Below, piece by piece: positions 17,559 to 25,754 of a stretch of 56,058 nt of DNA. Below the pieces are notes generated by a model. The model ran no database searches. It was not told where the DNA came from and saw only the letters and a list, made by a program, of their open reading frames with translations. This stretch comes from Streptomyces sp. NRRL F-6492. GTDB lineage: Bacteria; Actinomycetota; Actinomycetes; Streptomycetales; Streptomycetaceae. The DNA lies in NCBI RefSeq assembly GCF_001280125.1, contig NZ_LGEG01000257.1, positions 1-56,058 on the forward strand, given 5' to 3'. The translations under genes were made by a program, and so were the position numbers. Each line of letters begins with the position of its first letter. Position 1 is the stretch's first letter.

Positions 17559-18989
17559 ATGGCAACGGCGCCCAGCGTCTCGTACTCGATGACGGTCCGG
17601 CTGGAGGTTCCCGCGAGCGGGACCGCGGTCTCCCAGCTCACCACGGCGGTGGAGTCGTCCGGCGGTTCCGTCACCGGCCTCGACGTGACCGCCTCCGGCC
17701 ACGAGAAGCTCCGCATCGACGTCACCATCGCCGCGACCTCCACGGCCCACGCCGACCTGATCGTGGAGCAGCTGCGCGGCATCGAGGGCGTCACCCTCGG
17801 CAAGGTCTCCGACCGCACCTTCCTGATGCACCTCGGCGGCAAGATCGAGATGGCGTCCAAGCACCCCATCCGCAACCGCGACGACCTCTCCATGATCTAC
17901 ACCCCCGGCGTCGCCCGGGTCTGCATGGCGATCGCCGAGAACCCCGAGGACGCCCGCCGCCTCACCATCAAGCGCAACTCCGTCGCGGTCGTCACCGACG
18001 GCTCCGCCGTCCTCGGCCTCGGCAACATCGGCCCCAAGGCCGCCCTGCCCGTCATGGAGGGCAAGGCCGCCCTCTTCAAGCGCTTCGCCGGCATCGACGC
18101 CTGGCCGCTCTGCCTGGACACCCAGGACACCGACGAGATCGTCGCGATCGTCAAGGCCATCGCCCCCGGCTTCGCGGGCATCAACCTGGAGGACATCTCC
18201 GCGCCGCGCTGCTTCGAGATCGAGGCCCGGCTGCGCGAGGCCCTCGACATCCCCGTCTTCCACGACGACCAGCACGGCACCGCCATCGTCGTCCTCGCCG
18301 CCCTCACCAACGCGCTGCGCGTCGTCGGCAAGGGCATCGGCGACGTGCGGGTCGTCATGTCCGGCGCCGGCGCGGCCGGCACGGCCATCCTGAAGCTGCT
18401 GATCGCCGCGGGCGTCAAGCACGCCGTCGTCGCCGACATCAAGGGCGTCGTCCACGCGGACCGCGAGGACCTGGTCGAGGCCCCGGCCGACTCGCCGCTG
18501 CGCTGGATCGCGGACAACACCAACCCCGAGGGCGTCACCGGCACCCTCAAGCAGGCCGTCGTCGGCGCGGACGTCTTCATCGGCGTCTCGGCCCCGAACC
18601 TGCTCGGCGCGGAGGACGTCGCCGCCATGGCGGAGGGCGCCATCGTGTTCGCGCTCGCGAACCCCGACCCGGAGGTCGACCCGGCCGAGGCGCGCCGGAC
18701 GGCCGCCGTCGTCGCCACCGGCCGCTCCGACTTCCCCAACCAGATCAACAACGTCCTGGTCTTCCCCGGCGTCTTCCGCGGCCTGCTCGACGCCCAGTCC
18801 CGCACGGTCAACACGGACATGATGCTGGCGGCCGCCGCGGCCCTCGCCGACGTGGTCACCGAGGACGAGCTCAACCCGAACTACATCATCCCGTCGGTCT
18901 TCAACGACAAGGTGGCGGGCGCGGTCGCCGGCGCGGTCCGCACCGCGGCGAAGGCGGCGGGCGGCGGCGCGGCCCCGGCCGGGCTCTGA
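17559..18989 (+). CDS. NAD-dependent malic enzyme with N-terminal ACT domain
   Basis: 476 aa. Residues 1-90 resemble an ACT regulatory domain (SMTVRLEVPASGTAVSQL, GIEGVTLGKVSDRT). The malic-enzyme core has the catalytic Tyr in MIYTPGVARVC, Lys in GNIGPKAALPVMEGK, metal ligands in NLEDISAP and HDDQHGTA, and the NAD Rossmann motif SGAGAAGTA. It decarboxylates malate to pyruvate; the S. coelicolor gene at this position (SCO2951) encodes the NAD form. AGAGGA precedes ATG 17559. The long upstream leader with terminator suggests premature-termination control. Confidence 0.93.
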   Translation: MATAPSVSYSMTVRLEVPASGTAVSQLTTAVESSGGSVTGLDVTASGHEKLRIDVTIAATSTAHADLIVEQLRGIEGVTLGKVSDRTFLMHLGGKIEMASKHPIRNRDDLSMIYTPGVARVCMAIAENPEDARRLTIKRNSVAVVTDGSAVLGLGNIGPKAALPVMEGKAALFKRFAGIDAWPLCLDTQDTDEIVAIVKAIAPGFAGINLEDISAPRCFEIEARLREALDIPVFHDDQHGTAIVVLAALTNALRVVGKGIGDVRVVMSGAGAAGTAILKLLIAAGVKHAVVADIKGVVHADREDLVEAPADSPLRWIADNTNPEGVTGTLKQAVVGADVFIGVSAPNLLGAEDVAAMAEGAIVFALANPDPEVDPAEARRTAAVVATGRSDFPNQINNVLVFPGVFRGLLDAQSRTVNTDMMLAAAAALADVVTEDELNPNYIIPSVFNDKVAGAVAGAVRTAAKAAGGGAAPAGL

Positions 18990-19301
18990 CGGCGCGTCGC
19001 GATTCGCGGTGGCGCAAACCCGCCTTTAGGGTGGCTTTCCGGCTCCGCGTGGTGTGCGGGGAGTCGACAGAACGTCACCACCGCGGGGTTCCGGTGCTTT
19101 TCGCGTGACCCGCGGGGGTGCCGGATTGGCGTTCCCGCCGCTGGTGGGGGCAGGATGCGTGTTTGGGCGCGAGGGTCTGTCATGTGACCCGGGTCCGGGG
19201 ACTGTCCGAGGGCCCTGGCAGCATCGGCTTCGCTGTACCCAATCGCGCGGCTTCCGCCGCGTGGCACGCCTTACAGGCAAGAAGAACACGGGAGTAACAA
19301 C
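18990..19301 (+). other. Intergenic region upstream of hupA
   Basis: 312 bases without a credible gene. It should contain the hupA promoter, but no convincing -35/-10 pair stands out. GGGAGT just before ATG 19302 is the ribosome binding site. Confidence 0.5.
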
Positions 19302-19548
19302 ATGAACCGCAGTGAGCTGGTGGCCGCCCTGGCCGACCGCGCCGAGGTGACCCGCAAGGACGCCGACGCCGTGCTGGCCGCTCTCGCCGAGACCGTCGGT
19401 GAGGTCGTCGCCAAGGGCGACGAGAAGGTCACCATCCCCGGCTTCCTGACCTTCGAGCGCACCCACCGTGCCGCTCGCACCCCCGGCCGGCTACAGCGTG
19501 AAGGTCTCCGCGGGCTCGAAGCTCAAGGAAGCCGCCAAGGGCAAGTAA
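19302..19548 (+). pseudogene. hupA: HU-family nucleoid protein HupA, frameshifted by a 35-nt deletion
   Basis: Codons 1-60 are a normal HU N-terminus (MNRSELVAALADRAEV, KVTIPGFLTFERTHRAART). The family then continues with the DNA-binding arm (ARNPQTGEPIQI) and PAGYSVKVSAGSKLKEAAKGK-like C-terminus. Here residue 60 is followed after one base by the codons for PAGYSVKVSAGS, KLKEAAKGK in the +1 frame, ending at TAA 19546-19548. Compared with the usual 93 aa, 35 bases are missing, which removes the whole arm including the intercalating proline and shifts the frame; actual translation would run to 19559 with a nonsense tail (85 aa). HU normally compacts DNA; this copy should not bind normally. It may be a real lesion or an assembly error. 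Confidence 0.85.
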
Positions 19549-19566
19549 GCGGCCTGTAGGCGCACG

Positions 19567-19603
19567 AAGGGCGGCCACCCCGGCACGGGGTGGCCGCCCT
19601 TTT
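19567..19603 (+). terminator. Terminator of hupA
   Basis: AAGGGCGGCCACCCCG (19567-19582) pairs with CGGGGTGGCCGCCCTT (19586-19601) around GCA; a short T-run TTTTGTT follows. Confidence 0.9.
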
Positions 19604-19621
19604 GTTCGCCCGCCAGAACGC

Positions 19622-19835
19622 GCCGTACGGCTCCACGCGCGCACGTGGGCCTGCGGAGCCCGTACGCCTTCTTCGGAGCCCGTACGTCCCCGTGGAAGCC
19701 CGTACGGCCCCGGTGGAAGCCCGTACGGCCTCCGTGGAGTGCCCGGTGGCCCCCACAAGGCCGTACGCCCCCGTGGAGTGCCCGGTAGCCCCCACAAGGC
19801 CGTACGGCCCCACGCGCGTGCGTGGGGCCGTACGG
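19622..19835. repeat. GTACGG-centred dyad and tandem repeat cluster between hupA and murA
   Basis: Contains about nine GTACG-centred units (CCCGTACG, GCCGTACGGCC) spaced 18-36 bases, a 35-36-bp unit (CGTGGAGTGCCCGGT..CAAGGCCGTACG) occurring twice, and a perfect 16-bp hairpin at 19800-19835 (arms CCGTACGGCCCCACGC, loop GCGT). The first unit (19623 onwards) forms a similar imperfect hairpin. Non-coding, between convergent genes. Confidence 0.85.
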
Positions 19836-19854
19836 TGCGGACGTCCGCGGGGCG

Positions 19855-21201
19855 CTAGACCAGCGCGCTGCCCGGCAGCTCGACCTTGGCGCCGAGCTCG
19901 ATCAGCTTCTCCATGAAGTTCTCGTAGCCGCGGTTGATCAGCTCGATGCCGTGGACCCGGGAGGTGCCCTGGGCCGCGAGCGCCGCGATCAGGTACGAGA
20001 AGCCGCCGCGCAGGTCGGGGATGACCAGGTCGGCGCCCTGCAGCCGGGTCGGGCCGGACACGACCGCCGAGTGCAGGAAGTTCCGCTGGCCGAAGCGGCA
20101 GTCGGAGCCGCCCAGGCACTCGCGGTACAGCTGGATGTGCGCGCCCATCTGGTTCAGCGCGGAGGTGAAGCCGAGCCGCGACTCGTACACCGTCTCGTGG
20201 ACGATGGAGAGGCCGGAGGCCTGCGTCAGGGCCACCACCAGCGGCTGCTGCCAGTCGGTCTGGAAGCCGGGGTGCACGTCCGTCTCCAGGGCGATCGCGT
20301 TGAGCGAGCCGCCCGGGTGCCAGAAGCGGATGCCGTCGTCGTCGATCTCGAAGGCGCCGCCGACCTTCCGGTACGTGTTGAGGAAGGTCATCATCGAGCG
20401 CTGCTGGGCACCGCGCACGTAGATGTTGCCCCCGGTGGCCAGCGCCGCCGACGCCCAGGAGGCCGCCTCCAGGCGGTCCGGGAGCGCCCGGTGGGTGTAG
20501 CCGTCGAGCTTGTCGACACCGGTGATCCGGATCGTCCGGTCGGTGTCCATGGAGATGATCGCGCCCATCTTCTGCAGGACGCAGATCAGGTCCTCGATCT
20601 CGGGCTCCACGGCCGCGTTCGACAGCTCGGTGACGCCCTCGGCGAGAACCGCCGTCAGCAGCACCTGCTCGGTCGAGCCGACCGAGGGGTACGGCAGCCG
20701 GATCTTGCAGCCGCGGAGCCGCTGCGGGGCCTCCAGGTACTGCCCGTCCGCCCGCTTCTCGATGGTGGCGCCGAACTGGCGCAGCACGTCGAAGTGGAAG
20801 TCGATGGGCCGGCCGCCGATGTCGCAGCCGCCCAGGCCCGGGATGAAGGCGTGGCCGAGCCGGTGCAGCAGCGGGCCGCAGAAGAGGATCGGGATGCGGG
20901 ACGAGCCGGCGTGGGCGTCGATGTCGGCGACGTTCGCGGACTCGACGTGCGTCGGGTCGAGGACGAGTTCGCCGGGCTCCTCGCCCGGACGGACCGTCAC
21001 TCCGTGCAACTGGAGCAGTCCGCGGACCACGCGGACGTCACGGATGTCGGGCACGTTGCGCAGGCGGCTGGGGCCGCTGCCGAGCAGAGCGGCGACCATC
21101 GCCTTGGGCACGAGGTTCTTCGCGCCGCGGACGCGGATCTCGCCCTCCAGCGGGGTGCCGCCATGGACGAGCAGTACATCGTGGCTGTCTGTGCCGGTCA
21201 T
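19855..21201 (-). CDS. murA: UDP-N-acetylglucosamine 1-carboxyvinyltransferase MurA
   Basis: 448 aa. Transfers enolpyruvate from PEP to UDP-GlcNAc, the first committed step of peptidoglycan synthesis, in the cytoplasm. Lys29-Asn30 (RVRGAKNLVPKAM) correspond to the conserved KN pair, and Cys126 in GLGGCDIGGRP aligns with the fosfomycin-reactive cysteine of E. coli (Cys115); there is no Asp substitution as in mycobacteria. ATG 21201 is chosen because residues match the S. coelicolor start and length; the open frame upstream is not conserved. Divergent from the YqgE gene with about 270 bases between. Confidence 0.96.
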   Translation of the reverse strand: MTGTDSHDVLLVHGGTPLEGEIRVRGAKNLVPKAMVAALLGSGPSRLRNVPDIRDVRVVRGLLQLHGVTVRPGEEPGELVLDPTHVESANVADIDAHAGSSRIPILFCGPLLHRLGHAFIPGLGGCDIGGRPIDFHFDVLRQFGATIEKRADGQYLEAPQRLRGCKIRLPYPSVGSTEQVLLTAVLAEGVTELSNAAVEPEIEDLICVLQKMGAIISMDTDRTIRITGVDKLDGYTHRALPDRLEAASWASAALATGGNIYVRGAQQRSMMTFLNTYRKVGGAFEIDDDGIRFWHPGGSLNAIALETDVHPGFQTDWQQPLVVALTQASGLSIVHETVYESRLGFTSALNQMGAHIQLYRECLGGSDCRFGQRNFLHSAVVSGPTRLQGADLVIPDLRGGFSYLIAALAAQGTSRVHGIELINRGYENFMEKLIELGAKVELPGSALV

Positions 21202-21469
21202 GAATCTCGCGTTCCGAAAGTGGGTCCGACGGGTGGCCAGTGAAAAGGGTAAGGGGCCATGGAACCTCGTTCGGATGCCCACGGGGACCTGTCAGACGTA
21301 ATGAATTCGGCACAACACCCTCTGTTCGTGTGATCTTGCGGAGCGTCACCGTCCGGTTGCCCCGGCGGCCCGTCCGCGCCGCCCGGCCCCGTCCCCTCTG
21401 AACTGCGGCGGCCTCCCGCTTCCCGGCTTCGCGCCCGACGGGCCACGCGGAAGCCGAAGATGCGGGATC

Positions 21470-22039
21470 ATGTCTCGCATGACCGAGGTGTCCTCGCTCA
21501 CAGGACGGCTGCTCGTGGCCACCCCCGCCCTCGCGGACCCGAATTTCGACCGCGCGGTGGTGCTGCTGCTCGACCACGACGACGAGGGCTCGCTCGGCGT
21601 GGTCCTCAACCGGCCGACGCCGGTCACCGTCGGTGACGTCCTCGCCTCCTGGGCGGACCTCGCCGGCGAGCCCGGGGTGGTCTTCCAGGGCGGCCCCGTC
21701 TCCCTCGACGCGGCCCTCGGCATCGCCGTGATCCCCGGCGACGAGGGCCCGCTCGGCTGGCGGCGGGTGCACGGGGCGATCGGCCTGGTCGACCTGGAGG
21801 CCCCGCCCGAGCTGCTCGGACCGGCGCTCGGCTCGCTGCGGATCTTCGCCGGGTACGCGGGCTGGGGCCCCGGCCAGCTGGAGACCGAGCTCGGCGACGG
21901 GGCCTGGTACGTGGTCGAGTCGGAGCCCGGCGACGTCTCCTCGCCGCGCCCCGAGGCGCTCTGGCGGCAGGTGCTGCGGCGGCAGCGCGGCGAGCTCGCG
22001 ATGATCGCGACGTATCCGGACGACCCGTCCCTCAACTGA
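21470..22039 (+). CDS. YqgE/AlgH family protein (UPF0301)
   Basis: 189 aa. Family hallmarks: SLTGRLLVATPALADPNF near the start, VVLLLDHDDEGSLGVVLNRP, FQGGPV and GYAGWGPGQLE. These proteins are conserved in bacteria, but their biochemical role is unresolved; AlgH was first linked to alginate regulation in Pseudomonas. ATG 21470 is used; ATG 21479 (MTEVSSLTG) is equally likely and nearer to the usual family start. The gene stands alone and the DUF3039 gene follows after 50 bases. Confidence 0.9.
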   Translation: MSRMTEVSSLTGRLLVATPALADPNFDRAVVLLLDHDDEGSLGVVLNRPTPVTVGDVLASWADLAGEPGVVFQGGPVSLDAALGIAVIPGDEGPLGWRRVHGAIGLVDLEAPPELLGPALGSLRIFAGYAGWGPGQLETELGDGAWYVVESEPGDVSSPRPEALWRQVLRRQRGELAMIATYPDDPSLN

Positions 22040-22089
22040 CGGCGACCCGTCCCCGACCGAGGGCCCGGCTTTCAGTACCCTTGGCGGTT

Positions 22090-22380
22090 ATGAGCACTCT
22101 CGAGCCCGAGCGCGGGGCAGGTACGGGGACCCTCGTCGAGCCGACGCCGCAGGTGTCCCACGGTGACGGCGACCACGAGCGCTACGCCCATTACGTCCAG
22201 AAGGACAAGATCATGGCGAGCGCCCTGGACGGCACGCCCGTCGTGGCGCTGTGCGGAAAGGTCTGGGTGCCGGGGCGCGACCCCAAGAAGTACCCGGTCT
22301 GTCCGATGTGCAAGGAGATCTACGAATCCATGGGCGCCGGCGGCGACAAGGACAAGGACAAGGGCGGCAAGGGCGAGTAA
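22090..22380 (+). CDS. DUF3039 protein
   Basis: 96 aa. The core LCGKVWVPGRDPKKYPVCPMCKEIYE carries a Cys and a CxxC that could bind zinc; the tail is Lys/Gly/Asp-rich and disordered. DUF3039 proteins are small and conserved in actinobacteria, with no known function. ATG 22090 follows TACCCT (22076-22081) by eight bases without a ribosome binding site, so the mRNA may be leaderless. Confidence 0.85.
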   Translation: MSTLEPERGAGTGTLVEPTPQVSHGDGDHERYAHYVQKDKIMASALDGTPVVALCGKVWVPGRDPKKYPVCPMCKEIYESMGAGGDKDKDKGGKGE

Positions 22381-22410
22381 GTCAGGTCCCGCCGTCGGGG
22401 CGAGCCGGTG

Positions 22411-22463
22411 ACGGCCCCCGTCGTGCGTGCTTCGGCGCGCGCGGCGGGGGCCGTTCCGTTTTT
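22411..22463 (+). terminator. Terminator after the DUF3039 gene
   Basis: GGCCCCCG-T-CG..GCG pairs with CGC..CGGCGGGGGCC (22412-22453, small mismatches), followed by TTCCGTTTTT. Confidence 0.8.
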
Positions 22464-22524
22464 CCGGCTCCGCCGGGAGCGTCCCCGTTGCGCAGGGTGC
22501 TTTCGCCGGTCACGGAGTGGTTGA

Positions 22525-22540
22525 GGTGGTCGAGACCTCT
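22525..22540 (+). promoter_or_regulatory. DasR-responsive element (dre) overlapping the ABC operon promoter
   Basis: GGTGGTCGAGACCTCT matches the 16-bp dre consensus ACTGGTCTAGACCACT at 12 positions, with the core TGGTC-N2-GACC intact. It abuts the -35 TTGTCG (22540-22545), which is 18 bases from TAGCCT (22564-22569). Repression by the GntR-family regulator DasR, relieved by phosphorylated amino sugars, is the expected control of chitin/GlcNAc genes. Confidence 0.65.
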
Positions 22541-22569
22541 TGTCGGCCCGCCCGGAGTCCGCCTAGCCT
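22540..22569 (+). promoter_or_regulatory. Promoter of the amino-sugar ABC operon
   Basis: TTGTCG, 18 bases, TAGCCT. The predicted start is near 22576, giving a leader of about 60 nt. Confidence 0.6.
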
Positions 22570-22596
22570 CACGCGTGTTGTGCAGCGCGAAACGCT

Positions 22597-22615
22597 CGTT
22601 GCACATGCTGCAACG
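22597..22615 (+). promoter_or_regulatory. Inverted repeat in the leader, second possible operator
   Basis: CGTTGCA-N5-TGCAACG is a perfect dyad about 25 bases inside the predicted transcript and 24 bases before the coding start. It could bind a second (LacI- or ROK-type) regulator or act as an RNA hairpin near the ribosome binding site GGAGGGG. Confidence 0.4.
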
Positions 22616-22638
22616 CACGTACCTGGAGGGGATCCGCC

Positions 22639-23943
22639 ATGAAGCTTCCTGCAAGCGTCACCGCCACGGCCGCCGCGCTCCTGCTGGCCGGGCTCACCGC
22701 CACCGCCTGCGCGCCCCAGACCTCGGACGGGAAGGCCACGACGGACGAGAAGAGCGGCACCCTGCGCGTCTGGCTCTTCCAGGAGGTGAGCAACGAGCCC
22801 AAGGCGCAGGCCGTCGAGCAGGCCGTCGCCGCCTTCGAGCAGCGCAACAAGGGTGCGAAGGTCGAGGTCGAGTACATCCCCGTCGAGACCCGCGCCCAGC
22901 GCGTCAAGGCCGCCTTCAACGACCCGAAGTCGGCCCCCGACCTCGTCGAGTACGGCAACACCGACACCGCCGGATACGTCAAGGACGGCGGGCTCGCCGA
23001 CATCAGCGCCGAGTTCGCCGCCTGGGACGAGGCGAAGGACACCGACCCCACCGCCCGCCAGTCCGTCACCGTCGGCGGCAAGGTCTACGGCGCCCCCTTC
23101 TTCGTCGGCATCCGCGCCCTCTACTACCGCACCGACGTCTTCCGGGAACTCGGCCTGACCGCCCCCAGGTCCCAGGCCGAACTCGTCGAGACCGCCAAGA
23201 AGATCCGCAAGGCCAGGCCCGAGCTGTACGGCATCGCCGTCGGCGGCGCCTACACCTACGGAGCCATGCCCTTCGTCTGGGCCGCCGGCGGCGAACTCGC
23301 CACCGCGCGGGGCGACTCCTACCAGGCCGCCATCAACGGCCCGGACGCCCTCAAGGGCATCACCACGTACACCTCGCTCTTCGGCGACGACAACTGTCCG
23401 GCCGCCAAGTGCGCCCAGATGGGCGGCAACGCCACCGTCACCGCCTTCGCCTCCGGCAAGGCCGGCATGGCCATCGGCGGCGACTTCAGCCACGCGGCCG
23501 TCGAGGCCGGCACGGTGAAGGGCAAGTACGCCGTCGTCCCGCTGCCCGGCACCACCCCCGGCTCGATCGCCCCGGCCTTCGCCGGCGGCAACAACATCGG
23601 CGTCCTGAAGAGCACCACCCACCGCACCCTCGCCGTCGACCTCCTCAAGTCCCTCACCGGCAAGGAGACCCAGGGCCGGCTCTTCGACGCGATGGGCTTC
23701 CTGCCCACGTACACCGACACGCGGGCCGCCGCCGCCCGACGCCAGCCCTTCGTGAAGCCCTTCACCGACACCCTCGCCGCCGGCGCGAAGTTCGTCCCGG
23801 CGTCCCCCGGCTGGGGACAGATCGACGCCTCCCTCGTCCTGCCCACGATGTTCCAGGAGATCGTCAGCGGCCGTAAGGACGTCAAGGCGGCGGCGGACGA
23901 CGCCGCGAAGAAGATGGACGCGGCCTTCGCGCCGGCCGGCTGA
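22639..23943 (+). CDS. ABC transporter sugar-binding lipoprotein
   Basis: 434 aa extracellular solute-binding protein of the carbohydrate class (cluster B). Lipobox ATAC with Cys24 ends the signal peptide; the mature domain has the family features TLRVWLFQ, APDLVEYGN and FASGKAGMAIGG. It delivers an oligosaccharide to the two permeases encoded next. The presence of a hexosaminidase gene and a DasR-type operator suggests an amino-sugar ligand (GlcNAc, chitobiose or related), but the ligand cannot be read from the sequence. GGAGGGG precedes ATG 22639. Confidence 0.92.
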   Translation: MKLPASVTATAAALLLAGLTATACAPQTSDGKATTDEKSGTLRVWLFQEVSNEPKAQAVEQAVAAFEQRNKGAKVEVEYIPVETRAQRVKAAFNDPKSAPDLVEYGNTDTAGYVKDGGLADISAEFAAWDEAKDTDPTARQSVTVGGKVYGAPFFVGIRALYYRTDVFRELGLTAPRSQAELVETAKKIRKARPELYGIAVGGAYTYGAMPFVWAAGGELATARGDSYQAAINGPDALKGITTYTSLFGDDNCPAAKCAQMGGNATVTAFASGKAGMAIGGDFSHAAVEAGTVKGKYAVVPLPGTTPGSIAPAFAGGNNIGVLKSTTHRTLAVDLLKSLTGKETQGRLFDAMGFLPTYTDTRAAAARRQPFVKPFTDTLAAGAKFVPASPGWGQIDASLVLPTMFQEIVSGRKDVKAAADDAAKKMDAAFAPAG

Positions 23944-23948
23944 TCCGC

Positions 23949-24905
23949 ATGACCACCCAGCTCACCCCGCCCGTCGAGAAGCGGCCCGACACGGCCCCGG
24001 GTCCCGCCCCCGGGGCCCGCGGCCCCCGCCGCCCCGGCGCCTGGACCCCCTGGCTCTACCTGCTGCCCGCCCTCGTCGTCCTCGGCGCCCTGCTCGTCTA
24101 CCCCGTCTACCAACTGGGCCTGATCTCCTTCCTGGAGTACACCCAGGCCCAGGTCAGCGGCGGCGAACCCACCTCGTTCCGGGGGTTCGGGAACTACGCG
24201 GCGCTCTTCTCCGACCCGCAGTTCTGGCAGGTCCTCCTCGCCACCGTCGTCTTCGCCGCCGCCTGCGTCGTCACCACCCTCGCCGTCGGCTGCGCCCTCG
24301 CCGTCCTCCTCACGCGCGTGCGCGCCCTGCCCCGGCTCGTCCTGATGATGGCCGCGCTCGGCGCCTGGGCCACCCCCGCCGTCACCGGCTCCACCGTCTG
24401 GGTCTTCCTCTTCGACCCCGACTTCGGCCCCGTCAACCGGCTCCTCGGACTCGGCGACTTCTCCTGGACGTACGGGCGGTACAGCGCCTTCGCCCTCGTC
24501 CTCCTCGAAGTCGTCTGGTGCTCCTTCCCGTTCGTGATGGTCACCGTCTACGCGGGCATCCGGGCCGTCCCGACCGAGGTCCTGGAGGCCGCCGCCCTCG
24601 ACGGCGCCTCGCAGTGGCGGACCTGGCGCTCGGTCACCGCGCCGATCCTCCGGCCCATCCTGGTCGTCGTCACGATCCAGTCGATCATCTGGGACTTCAA
24701 GCTCTTCACCCAGATCTACGTGATGACGAACGGCGGCGGCATCGCCGGCCAGAACCTCGTCCTCAACGTGTACGCCTACCAGAAGGCCTTCGCCTCGTCC
24801 CAGTACAGCCTGGGCTCGGCGATCGGCGTCGTCATGCTGCTGATCCTGCTGGCCGTGACGCTCGCGTACCTCCGCCTGCTGCGACGCCAGGGAGAAGAAC
24901 TGTGA
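23949..24905 (+). CDS. ABC sugar permease, first subunit (MalF-type)
   Basis: 318 aa, six predicted membrane helices after a Pro/Arg-rich cytoplasmic start. The EAA loop that contacts the ATPase reads VLEAAALDGASQWRTWRSVTAPIL (split: EAAALDGA about residue 215). It starts five bases after the binding-protein stop and overlaps the next permease by GTGA, so the genes are co-translated. No ATPase gene is in the operon; in Streptomyces the shared ATPase MsiK energises such importers. Confidence 0.92.
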   Translation: MTTQLTPPVEKRPDTAPGPAPGARGPRRPGAWTPWLYLLPALVVLGALLVYPVYQLGLISFLEYTQAQVSGGEPTSFRGFGNYAALFSDPQFWQVLLATVVFAAACVVTTLAVGCALAVLLTRVRALPRLVLMMAALGAWATPAVTGSTVWVFLFDPDFGPVNRLLGLGDFSWTYGRYSAFALVLLEVVWCSFPFVMVTVYAGIRAVPTEVLEAAALDGASQWRTWRSVTAPILRPILVVVTIQSIIWDFKLFTQIYVMTNGGGIAGQNLVLNVYAYQKAFASSQYSLGSAIGVVMLLILLAVTLAYLRLLRRQGEEL

Positions 24906-25750
24906 GCGCCCTCCGGACCCTGGGCGTCCGGCGCCCCGGACGCCTCGCCGCCGAGGCCGTCACCCTCCTCGTCGCCGCCGCCGTCGCCTTCCCGCTGTAC
25001 TGGATGGTCCTCTCGGCCTTCAAGCCGGCCGGCGAGATCCAGTCCACGGATCCGCGCCCGTGGACGCTCTCGCCGTCCCTGGACTCCTTCCGGCGCGTCT
25101 TCGAACAGCAGGACTTCGGCCGCTACTTCCTCAACTCGCTGGTCGTCGCCGTCACCGTCGTCCTCGCCTCCGCGCTCATCGCCTTCCTCGCGGCGACCGC
25201 CGTCACCCGGTTCCGGTTCAGGTTCCGGACGACGCTCCTGATCATGTTCCTGGTCGCCCAGATGGTGCCCGTCGAGGCGCTGACCATCCCGATGTTCTTC
25301 CTCATGCGGGACTTCGGGCAGCTCAACACCCTCGGCTCGCTGATCCTGCCGCACATCGCGTTCTCCCTGCCGTTCGCGATCTGGATGCTGCGCGGCTTCG
25401 TCCGGGCGGTCCCCGAGGCCCTGGAGGAGCAGGCGCAGATCGACGGCGCGAGCCGCGCCCGGTTCCTGTGGCAGATCCTCTTCCCGCTGGTCTTCCCCGG
25501 CCTGGTCGCCACCAGCGTCTTCTCGTTCATCTCCACCTGGAACGACTTCCTCTTCGCGAAGTCGTTCCTCATCAGCGACACCTCGCAGTCGACCCTGCCC
25601 ATGGCCCTGCTCGTCTTCTTCAAGCCCGACGAGAACGACTGGGGAGGCATCATGGCCGGCTCGACCGTGATGACCGTCCCGGTGCTCGTCTTCTTCGTAC
25701 TCGTACAGCGCCGCCTGGTCTCGGGACTCGGCGGAGCGGTGAAGGACTGA
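24902..25750 (+). CDS. ABC sugar permease, second subunit (MalG-type)
   Basis: 282 aa, six membrane helices. EAA loop: ALEEQAQIDGASRARF about residue 180. GTG 24902 overlaps the preceding stop codon (GTGA), indicating translational coupling. It pairs with the preceding permease to form the membrane channel. The GH20 gene follows after four bases. Confidence 0.92.
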   Translation: MSALRTLGVRRPGRLAAEAVTLLVAAAVAFPLYWMVLSAFKPAGEIQSTDPRPWTLSPSLDSFRRVFEQQDFGRYFLNSLVVAVTVVLASALIAFLAATAVTRFRFRFRTTLLIMFLVAQMVPVEALTIPMFFLMRDFGQLNTLGSLILPHIAFSLPFAIWMLRGFVRAVPEALEEQAQIDGASRARFLWQILFPLVFPGLVATSVFSFISTWNDFLFAKSFLISDTSQSTLPMALLVFFKPDENDWGGIMAGSTVMTVPVLVFFVLVQRRLVSGLGGAVKD

Positions 25751-25754
25751 CGCG

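Noticed and set aside
17260..17565. Small genes in the malic enzyme leader (both strands)
   Set aside because: No ribosome binding sites, no coding GC pattern, and the region is better explained by RNA hairpins.
20822..20830. Fosfomycin-resistance substitution in MurA
   Set aside because: The active-site loop keeps Cys126 (GGCDIG); no Asp replacement is present.
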